64,000 nt of DNA, taken from contig NW_026947485.1 of NCBI RefSeq assembly GCF_034190915.1, positions 38,887,519 to 38,951,518 on the forward strand. Reading direction: 5' to 3'. This DNA comes from Cavia porcellus. Taxonomy: Eukaryota; Chordata; Mammalia; Rodentia; Caviidae. Below the pieces are notes generated by a model that saw nothing but the letters and a program-made list of their open reading frames with translations, ran no database searches and was not told where the DNA came from. Below are positions 56,155 to 64,000 of the stretch, one piece after another. Every line of letters starts with the position of its first letter. Position 1 is the first letter of the stretch. The translations under genes and the position numbers were made by a program.

Positions 56155-56252
56155 TTTTTTTTTTTTTATCGGTACCAGGGATCGAACTCACGACCGCCTG
56201 CTTGCAAGGCAGGCGCTTATGCCGCTGAGCTAAATCCCCAGCCCCCCAGCCC
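56155..56252 (-). repeat. ID SINE, antisense
   Basis: Complete consensus-like copy. Confidence 0.92.
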
Positions 56253-56256
56253 CTTT

Positions 56257-56353
56257 TTTTCTTTGTTTCCCTCACTTTTGTTCCCACTCTCATTTGAAGA
56301 TTTTTCTTCCCATTTCCTGTTGTCTATTATACATTTTGGTTATTTATACTGTT
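56257..56353 (-). repeat. Duplicated segment of the antisense L1 (copy 1)
   Basis: Nearly identical to 56976-57080: both contain CACTTTTGTTCCCACTCYCA and CCTGTTGTCTATTATACATT. Direct orientation, about 720 bp apart. Confidence 0.8.
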
Positions 56354-56564
56354 TTAAGGCAGACAAAGGCTAAGATTTCCTTAGCAGCAATAATGACATA
56401 CACTGAATTTAAAATCGATTTTACTATAAAAAGATGTTTCTAACAAATGAACATGTATCACCTATGCCTTAAGTGTGTAAATAATATTTTGTTGAAACTG
56501 AAAAAAAAAAAGAATCCGTGCTGAGCCCACCACAGCAGACTTTCCTACCTCACGCCCTTTCCTT

Positions 56565-56648
56565 TTTTTTTTTTGGTACTGGGGATCAAACTTATGACCT
56601 CGCGCTTGCCAGGCAGGAGCTTATGCTGCAGGGCTAAATCCCTGGCCT
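56565..56648 (-). repeat. ID SINE variant, antisense
   Basis: GCGCTTGCCAGGCAGGAGC arm variant; abuts an antisense B1. Confidence 0.87.
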
Positions 56649-56649
56649 T

Positions 56650-56806
56650 TTTTTTTGTCTTTTTGAGACAGGGTCTCTCTATGCGGTTCAGGCTGGCCTT
56701 GAGCTCACTTTGTAGCGCAGGCTGGTCTCGAACTCACACTGGTCCTCTTGCCTCAGGCTCCCGAGTGGTGGGATTACAGGCGTGAGCCACCACGCCTGGC
56801 TCCTTT
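56650..56806 (-). repeat. B1 SINE, antisense
   Basis: Minus-strand leader GCCAGGCGTGGTGGCTCACGCC in pieces; close to consensus. Confidence 0.9.
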
Positions 56807-57156
56807 CTATTTTTTTATAAGTACATTTTAGATATACACAATGATCACATCCAACAAAGGGAATTTGTACTCCCATGATATATCTTACTGCTGCTTTTTT
56901 TCTCATTACTCTTCCTCTCATCAACACCTCTTTCCCTCCTTATTTTCAAAATCTTCATTCCATTTTTTCCTTCTATTCTTTTTTTCTTTGTTTCCCCCAC
57001 TTTTGTTCCCACTCCCATTTGAAGATTTTCTTCCCATTTCCTGTTGTCTATTATACATTTTGGTTCTTATTTATACTTTCAGTTTCTCACACCAGAGGAA
57101 CAATTCAGTATTTATACATGTGTGTCTGATTTATTTCACTTAAGAATATGGTCTCA

Positions 57157-57288
57157 TGTCAGGTGTGGTGGCATATGCCACCACGGGAGGCTGAGGCAGG
57201 TGGATCACTACAAGTTTGAGGCCAATCTGGGCTACAAAGTGAGTTCAAGACCAGCCCGAATTGCATAGTGAAATCCTGTCTCAAAAAG
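57157..57288 (+). repeat. B1 SINE
   Basis: TCAGGTGTGGTGGCATATGCC leader in pieces with a short 5' deletion; inserted in the antisense L1. Confidence 0.85.
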
Positions 57289-57492
57289 AATCTGGTTTCA
57301 AAGTGTATACATTTAACTAGAAATGTCTCAAGCTTATCCTCTTTATGGCAGAGTAGTATTCCATTGTATCAAAAAAAAACCCCACATCTTCTTTATCCAT
57401 TTATCAGTTGATGGACATTTGGGCTGTCCCAAGATTTTGCTATTACAAACTGTGCCACTATAAATATGGCTGTGCATGTGTTGCTGTGGTAT

Positions 57493-57578
57493 TTTTTTTT
57501 TATCGGTACCAGGGATCGAACTCACGACCATGTGCTTGCAAGGCAGGCGCTTATGCCGCTGAGCTAAATCCCCAGCCA
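57493..57578 (-). repeat. ID SINE, antisense
   Basis: TSD TGTGGTAT at 57485-57492 and 57579-57586; inserted in L1. Confidence 0.9.
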
Positions 57579-58071
57579 TGTGGTATGTTTTTAATTCTTT
57601 TGGGAAGATAACAGAAAGGGGAATAACTGGGTAGAATGAAACCTCTAGTTTTAGCTTTCTGAGGAATCCACACTGATTTCCAGGGTGCTTATACCAGTAT
57701 ACACTCCTACCAAAAGTGAAGAAGGGTTCCTTTTTCCCCAGTGCGCTGCAGCATTTGTTGATTTCTTGATAATAACCATTCTTTATGGACTGAGATGAAA
57801 CCTCAGAATGTGTTTAATTTGCATTTATTTACTCTTTCAAAGAACCAGCTCTTCGATTCATGATGCTTTTGTTTTCTTAGTTTCCATTGCATTAATTTTT
57901 GCTCTGATCTTTGTAATTTCTTCCTTCATACAAGCTTTGGGCTTGAATTGCTCTTTTTTTTTCTAGAAGTTTGAGGTTCAATATTAGCTTGCTTATATGA
58001 GCTCACTCTATTTTCCTGATATGGGAATTCACTGCTATAAGTTTCACTTGTAGGATTTTCTTGCTTGCTTC

Positions 58072-58181
58072 CTTTTTTTTTTTTTTTGGTCTTTTTCCTT
58101 TTTATTGGTACCGGGGATGGAACTCACAACTACCTGCTTGCAAGGCAGGCGCTTATGCCGCTGAGCTAAATCCCCAGCCCC
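58072..58181 (-). repeat. ID SINE, antisense
   Basis: CTTGCTTGCT on both sides; inserted in L1. Confidence 0.9.
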
Positions 58182-58194
58182 TTGCTTGCTTTCT

Positions 58195-58273
58195 TGCTTT
58201 CTTTGTACCAGGGATAGAACTCAAGACATACTTGCCAGGCAGGCTCTGTGCCACTGAGCTATATCCTGGCCCA
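58195..58273 (-). repeat. Old ID-type SINE, antisense
   Basis: TTTGTACCAGGGATAGAACTC and GTGCCACTGAGCTATATCC. Confidence 0.72.
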
Positions 58274-58832
58274 AGACTGCTTTCAATGCATCTTGTAAGT
58301 TCCAGTATGTTGTGTCAGCATTATCATTTAATTGTAGAAACTAATTTCTTTTTAACTTTGTCTGTGACTCATTGGTTGTTCAGGAGGGTATCATTTAATT
58401 TCTATGTGTTCGTAAAGTTTTTGTGGTTTCCTTGGTTGTTGATTTCCAGTTTCCTTGCACTATGGCCTGATAAAATACATGTGATAATTTCAATTCCTTT
58501 ATATTTAATTACGCATGTTCTTCAGCTATCATCATGCTCTGACCACTCTGTACAACTGGGCCTTCATATTCTGAAATCCAGAAGGAAGAGAGGTGGCAGG
58601 AAGTAATACTTCTCCCTTCCTGGGACCCCTGGGGAACTTTGGAGCCACACTGGCATATTCCTTGGGAGGTCGTACCTGCTGGGAACAGACAAGGATGGCC
58701 AGGCTGTCTGCTCGGGCCTGAGGAACACTCACCAGCCTCCTCTGTCTCCAATTCCTAAGTCCTTATCTGCACTCTCAGATGCACAAAGTGTCTCAGAGAC
58801 CACACTTGTGGTCTCTGAGTGACTTTCACTCA

Positions 58833-58878
58833 CCCAGGTGTGGTGGCATATGCCACCACAGGAGGATGAGGCAGTATT
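58833..58878 (+). repeat. B1 fragment
   Basis: CCAGGTGTGGTGGCATATGCC leader in pieces and AGGATGAGGCAG, then lost. Confidence 0.6.
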
Positions 58879-58944
58879 CTGACAAAACCAGAATACTAAT
58901 TAACATATCTATCATTGCAAACATTTAGAATCATTTGTAGTGAA

Positions 58945-59108
58945 ACTTTTTTTTTTTTTTTGTCTGTTTGAGACAGGGTCTTGCTCTGTAGTTCAGGCCG
59001 GCCTTGAGCTCACTTTGTAAGCCAGGTTGGTCTTGAACTTGCAACAATATCCCTGTCTTGGGCTCTTGAATGTTGGGATTACAGGTGTGCAACACCACAC
59101 CTGGCCTT
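58945..59108 (-). repeat. B1 SINE, antisense
   Basis: Minus-strand leader GCCAGGTGTGGTGTTGCAC; full length. Confidence 0.87.
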
Positions 59109-59624
59109 GTAGTGAAATATTTAAAATACCTTTTAGTGTACAATTTTCCTATGAACTACATTTGGGGAGAAATTTATAACACAACATTAGCAATAAAATA
59201 GTATTTTTATTATAATAATGTTGAGAAGATAAATCTTTTCTGGGAGAGAACAAAAGAAACCATAGCCATAGGACACCAGATAGCAGTTGATCAAATGTGA
59301 GTGAGAGAAATGACTTTCACTGAAGACCTACATTTCTCTCCTCGAGAATTTTGTCAAAATGGCACCACTCTCCACTTCCTGCCTGTGTCGGGGTGCGCCT
59401 GTGCAGCTCCTTAGCAGCTGTTGTGCCTGCTCCACGCAGAGGTGACTGAGCACCTAATGGGCTGGGCAGGCCACGTGTGCTGTGGACAGGGCAGGCGGAG
59501 CAGGAAGAGCTGGGCTCACCATGACTCCACACAGCACACAGCCCCTTTTAGCTAGTGCCCACTGCTCGGCATCCCCGTGGGAGGGATCCCTGGGGGCTCC
59601 CCTTCATCATCTTCCTTATCAAAA

Positions 59625-59763
59625 TAGTAACGATTGCTTATTTACCGAGTTTACCAAGTGCTGGACAAAGTGCAAAGCACTCTGTCTTTGTTATCTCATT
59701 TCTGTCTTGAAACTGTGAGGCTGAGTGTAGTTATCTCCATCTGACAGACACTGAAATCTTTTC
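59625..59763 (+). repeat. MIR relic, target of an L1 insertion
   Basis: TACCAAGTGCTGGACAAAGTG, TTGTTATCTCATTTCTGTC and CCATCTGACAGACACTGAAA are core-SINE blocks; the L1 at 59764 starts at its end. Confidence 0.7.
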
Positions 59764-60696
59764 TTTTTTTTTTTATTTTTATTTTTATTTTTTTTTATTT
59801 AAGGAGAAAATAAAAAAAAAAAACAGTGAAGGGGTACAAGTTATACAGATTTACAGAAGAAAAAAATCCGCAGTAGGAAATCACTAGTTAATGGATTACA
59901 TATTGCCATCTTAGAAATAATTGTTCAAGTCACAAAATTAAAGCTTGTAGAGTGGACATTCCAACAATGATACTGCAAACAGTTCTGTTCAATGATCCAA
60001 TAAAACTCTGTGATATCATTTTCTATCTTATACACTTAAATATACATGCAGTTATATAGTTTAGAGCACTTTCTTTTCCTCTCTTTTGTACAATGACTAT
60101 TACACATTTTGGGTTTCATTGCTCCCACGGTTCTTATTGCTTTTTTGGAAGAGAGTAAAACCAAATGTGACATAACAGAACAGAATCGGTCAAGTCAAAA
60201 GGGTGGACATAATAGATAATATAAAAACATAATACAAGGTGATCAACAATGGTTACCATAATGCCTCCCGCTATCTCTAATATCATTGCCTATATCATTA
60301 GTTGTAATACAATTGAACAAAACAGTAAAGAACAAAACCAACAAACCAAAACATTGGAGACATTGTAGGTCTTCAAAAGTAGATAAAAGTCAACGAGAAT
60401 GAGCGTTATAATGAATCTCATTATCTTCTCAGCTGATGCCTAAACTTTCGAACCTGATACTATCCAGCAAAACAGAATAGAGGAACCTCAGTCAAAAACA
60501 AGATGGTGAGAGTAATACAGGGCTTCAAATCGAGATAATAGAAAGTCAAAGTGGGTTACTATATTATATCCTGCTATTTTTTTCCCTTTAATTAAACGGA
60601 TAAAAATAAAAAAGTAAATAATGGAGTGGAGATTGAGAAAAAAGAGGGCATAACAGCAAAACAGGGCAGATCAAAACATAACCTTTTAAGCAGAAT
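59764..60696 (-). mobile_element. 5'-truncated L1 (long 3'-UTR family), antisense
   Basis: Perfect 18-bp TSD AGACACTGAAATCTTTTC at 59746-59763 and 60697-60714. All 3' UTR, matching about 32480-33440 in reverse complement without the ID present there. Repeated CATTGTTG/CATTATGA-type motifs recur about every 153 bp (near 60247, 60400, 60553). Confidence 0.92.
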
Positions 60697-60744
60697 AGAC
60701 ACTGAAATCTTTTCACAACCTTGTATACAAAACCACTGAATTGT

Positions 60745-60848
60745 GGTTGGGGATTTAGCTCAGTGGCATAAGTGCCTGCCTTGCAAGCAGGCAGTTGTGA
60801 GTTTGATCCCCAGTACCGATAAAGGCAAAAAAAAAAAAAAAAAAAAAA
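60745..60848 (+). repeat. ID SINE
   Basis: GGTTGGGGATTTAGCTCAGTGG A-box region in pieces; tail of about 21 A. Confidence 0.9.
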
Positions 60849-61373
60849 GGCTGAATTTTTTACACCTTAAATGGGTACATTTTATTGTATGTGGGTACTA
60901 TCTCAACAAAGCCAGAGAAGGAGAGGGAGGGAGAGCACGCTGTCATGCCAAAATGAGCCATCACCTGAATGACCACTAGGCAAGAGGTGGAGGTGAAGGA
61001 GTTTGAGGAACTGCTGGGGTGTCCTCTCAAACACCCTAGGAGCCTGGCATCCAGCTGAAGTAATAGGTGGAGTATAGCTTGGCGGAGCAGCAAGTTATGG
61101 TCTCACATCTGTCTCTGTCAATGCCACTCTGTCCTTCCCTTTCCTGTGCCCTTGGCCTGGTGTCCCAGCCTGCCACACGGGGGGAGGCCCTGGAAGCCTA
61201 TACCTGTGCCACTTCCAAGGGATCAGCGTTATCTCAGAAGTGTAGTAGGGAAACTTTAGTCCTTCGTCTTAGCAGGAAAAATCTCAATATAGCTATAGAG
61301 CTCTTTAAAGATAACTTCAACTGCTGCACAATTTTGTAAGGTAGTTTTTAAAGGCTTTAAAGTTTTTTATCTT

Positions 61374-61580
61374 AGCCGGGCATGGTGGCTCACTCCTGTA
61401 ATCCCAGCACTGAGGAGGCTGAGGTGGGAGGATCGTTGCGAGTTCCAGACCAGCCTGGGCTACAAAGTGAGCTCACAGCCAGCCTGAACTGCGAGTTCCA
61501 GACCAGCCTGGGCTACAAAGTGAGCTCACAGCCAGCCTGAACTGCATACAGAGACCCTGTCTCAAAAAGATAAAAAAAAA
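61374..61580 (+). repeat. B1 SINE with exact 53-bp internal tandem duplication
   Basis: GCCGGGCATGGTGGCTCACTCC leader in pieces. The segment 61438-61490 is repeated without change at 61491-61543, so the element has four half-units in its middle instead of two. Confidence 0.93.
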
Positions 61581-62174
61581 TTTTTTCTTATCTTCTATTT
61601 GGGCAAAACTTCCCATTGATAAGCAATTGCCAAATCCGGAAATAGATCATCATTAGAAAATATTAACTGGTAGTTATTTCTAGCCATATCAGGCATAAAA
61701 AAGAACGTTAGGAAAAGTTGTATCTTGCTGTATTTACCACCGTCACTGCCCAGGGCCACTGAGCACTTGGACTAGGGCTGCCCTGAGTGGGATTTGCTGT
61801 CTGTGTAAAACACACACCAGATGCTGAGGACTTAGCAAGAAAACAAGAATGTAAAATATCTCAGTAGTAATTTTTATGTTGATGACATGTTGAAATCATA
61901 ATGGTGGGGATATATGAGTTTAAATAAAATACATCATAAAAAAACTTTTAAAAAGTTATGTTCATAAAAGTAAGCTCAGGTTTCTTGTTAAGAATTTGAA
62001 ATATTTTATTTGGAAAATTTCATACAAATTTAGTGTTTAATATGTTCTCTAATGACTCTATTTTCATTCTTATAATACTTTTATAGAAAGAAAACTTAAT
62101 TATTTTTTCCATCAAGCTCCACATAGGTGTCCCCAAGTCCCCTCTGGCTTACTCAAGTGTGCCACAAAAATACT

Positions 62175-62620
62175 GTGTTAGCTTTTCATCATTGTGACAA
62201 AATACCTGAGAATACAACTTAAGGGAGGAAAGGCTTATTTAGACTCATAGTTTGAGGAGTTTCAGGCCATGGTTGGTGACCTGCCTCACATATAGGCCTT
62301 CGGTGAGGCAGAAACTTCTTACAGGGAGGCTGTAAGGAAGAAAGCTGCTCACACCACGGCAGCCGGGAAGGACAGGGGAGAAGCAAGGAAGGGACCAGAG
62401 ATAGATGCATCCTCAAGTCATGACCCCTGATCTACTTCCTGCGGCTGGGCTCCACCTCCTATTCCATTGCCTCCCAATAGTGCCATCAAATTATGATCTT
62501 AATGGATTAATCCACACAATGAGTCGGAGCTATCCCCATCCAATCACATCCCCAATGCCCATCATCAATTGATACAATGAGCATTGTAGGAGATAGCTTA
62601 GATCCCTGATAACAAACATT
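62175..62620 (-). mobile_element. ERVL-MaLR solo LTR, antisense
   Basis: Blocks TTCATCATTGTGACAAAATACC, GAGGAAAGGCTTATTTAGAC, CTGCTCACACCACGGCAGCC and CCAATAGTGCCATCAAATTA are the complement of rodent MaLR LTRs. Confidence 0.72.
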
Positions 62621-62654
62621 TCCTATGAGTGTAGTAATGTGGAATAGTTTTCAA

Positions 62655-62745
62655 ACATATTTTTTGAGCACCCGTCAGTGTCAGGTGCCACTGGGTTCTG
62701 AGGATGCAGCATTAATTGCACATACTGTATATTGTGTTGCATAAG
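62655..62745 (+). repeat. L2 LINE relic
   Basis: TTTTGAGCACCCGTCAGTGTC, AGGTGCCACTGGGTTCTGAGG and GATGCAGCATTAATTGC blocks. Confidence 0.6.
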
Positions 62746-62749
62746 GATC

Positions 62750-63685
62750 AATAATTATGCAAAGGCAATCTTCCTTGTACTGTTAAGGAGCTCTCAGAAA
62801 GCTGTTTTGCTTGCCACAGAATGCTTGGGTATCTGAGAAAGGCCCGGACCAGCCAAAAGTACAGGACCTGAGGTGACTGAGTAACAGGGAAAGGCAAGGC
62901 CCTTTGCCTTTCTGAGCTTTAGGTTCAAGTTGAGCCCTGGATGCCTTCTTATTGAATGTTTCCACTACCTGAGGATTTCTCCTGTCCTCCTGTAAACTCT
63001 CAAAGTCCTCACTCAGCTGCCAAACATCTGCGTGCAGCTCTCCTATAACTCACATGCCTGAGGTGAGGCCTGCCAAAAAGCAGAGGCCAGGCTGCCCAGG
63101 TGCTTGTAAACTCCGCTATTTCTTACACGTGTGACTTTAGCAAGTCATTTAGTCCTTGTTATGGGTCAGCCCAATGCCAAGACCAACACCTCTGGACTGA
63201 ATTCTGCATACTCCATAAACGGCCTCTGCAAGGCAGGAAGCCACCTGTGTGCCACTTGCTCTTATAATTCCAGAGTGGCTGGCACCTTCTCAGCTCTCCA
63301 AAGGTCAGGAACTCGGACTTGCAGAGCCCCAGAGACTGTCCACTTGGAAAACTGCAGAGATCTGGACGTCACCCTTAGGTCCCAGGCTATTGGGTCACCT
63401 TCTGCTCAGATGAATATAGTTTTTCAAATTCTGGGTGGCCTTTGGCCTGCTCTGTGATGTAGTTGTGTCATAATTTTATCCCACTCTGTTCCCAAATACC
63501 TGCACAATTATACCCAAAGCAGTGGGTACACAAGTGTGGATGGCACAATTATCCTGAAAACTACGTCCGGGTGGACAGCAGAAGGGTGGACTCAGTTATA
63601 CAAAGTGGGACACTGAGACTGGGATCATGCATGTTATTGTTAAATTGTTTAAATAGCAAATGAATGATCAAACTTTAAAAACCTA
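62750..63685. other. Non-repetitive intergenic stretch
   Basis: A 108-codon frame at 63131-63457 (plus) has no recognised domain or splice context. Nothing else supported. Confidence 0.45.
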
Positions 63686-63689
63686 GTCA

Positions 63690-64000
63690 GTGATTTTTAT
63701 TTTTATTTTAAAGAGAATAAAACAAAGCAAAGCAAAACAAAACAGTACGAAGCAAAGCAGAGTGAAACAATGCAAACACAGGAATTCAGAAAAAGCAGGA
63801 AATCAACAGTGGCTATCATAGTGTCTCTTGTTTTCTTTGAAATAGGAGTCCATACCTTCACACACAGTAAGTTAATACAAACCACAGTAGTACAAAAGCA
63901 ATCAAAACACAAGAATGAGCGCCTTAAAGGCTTTCAAGACCAGACACTAGGAAATCAATAATGGCTACCATAATGTCTCTTGTTTTCTTCAAAATAGCTG
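63690..64000 (-). mobile_element. Antisense L1 3' UTR, cut by the window edge
   Basis: Two diverged tandem units: GGAAATCAACAGTGGCTATC at about 63797 and GGAAATCAATAATGGCTACC at about 63951, each followed by CATARTGTCTCTTGTTTTCT. The period is about 154 bp. Confidence 0.8.

Larger units (their letters stand above)
56810..58520 (-). mobile_element. Antisense L1: 3' UTR and ORF2 end
   Basis: Plus-strand text shows complements of ORF2 end blocks: AGTAGTATTCCATTGTATC, TTATCAGTTGATGGACATTT, GAACCAGCTCTTCGATTCAT. Interrupted by a B1 (57157) and IDs (57493, 58072, 58195). Confidence 0.85.

Noticed and set aside
2735..60848. tRNA genes at the many GATTTAGCTCAG / GAGTTCGATCC sites
   Set aside because: These are ID SINEs: they carry A-rich tails and target duplications and cannot fold a full cloverleaf with acceptor stem.
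1..64000. CRISPR arrays, operons or other prokaryotic systems
   Set aside because: The repeats are dispersed SINE/LINE copies without regular spacers, and everything else is mammalian.

Overview
This window is mammalian nuclear DNA, almost certainly from a rodent. The evidence is dozens of ID-type SINEs (tRNA-derived, with A/B-box pol III promoters and a distinctive GGTACCGATAAAAA 3' end), dozens of long B1 SINEs (about 145 bp, with the internal duplication of the original B1 monomer), rodent-type ERVL-MaLR LTRs and a lineage-specific L1. The ID and B1 forms differ from those I know in mouse and rat, so a non-murid rodent such as a beaver, heteromyid or squirrel relative is plausible. I could not verify the species. 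There are no bacterial, viral or CRISPR genes.

Layout. 1-13.4 kb: non-coding DNA rich in SINEs, with a 5'-truncated L1 (0.57-1.88 kb), MIR and L2 relics, and a long polypurine tract near 11 kb. 13.5-48.2 kb: apparently the body of one protein-coding gene on the minus strand. Its CpG-island promoter and non-coding first exon lie at 47.2-48.3 kb. I found seven phase-consistent small coding exons, at 42.5, 38.2, 36.2, 29.5, 20.2, 17.6 and 17.2 kb, followed by a probable 3' UTR running towards 13.5 kb. I do not recognise the protein, and at least two internal exons are missing from my model. Its introns hold a VTA1 retropseudogene (18.6-19.7 kb), an antisense MaLR provirus (21.2-23.3 kb), a full-length ORF2-less L1 of HAL1 type (30.1-33.5 kb), an RPL21 pseudogene (35.5 kb), a mariner relic (36.4 kb) and many SINEs. 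48.5-64 kb: upstream intergenic DNA with several antisense L1 3' ends, MaLR LTRs and B1/ID elements, and no supported gene.

The main theme is retrotransposition. Many insertions still carry readable target-site duplications (TSDs). These expose ID-in-ID nesting, two IDs in the same target site, a tail-only insertion, two very short 3'-end insertions, and an L1 family whose long 3' UTR seems to be built from diverged ~150-bp units.
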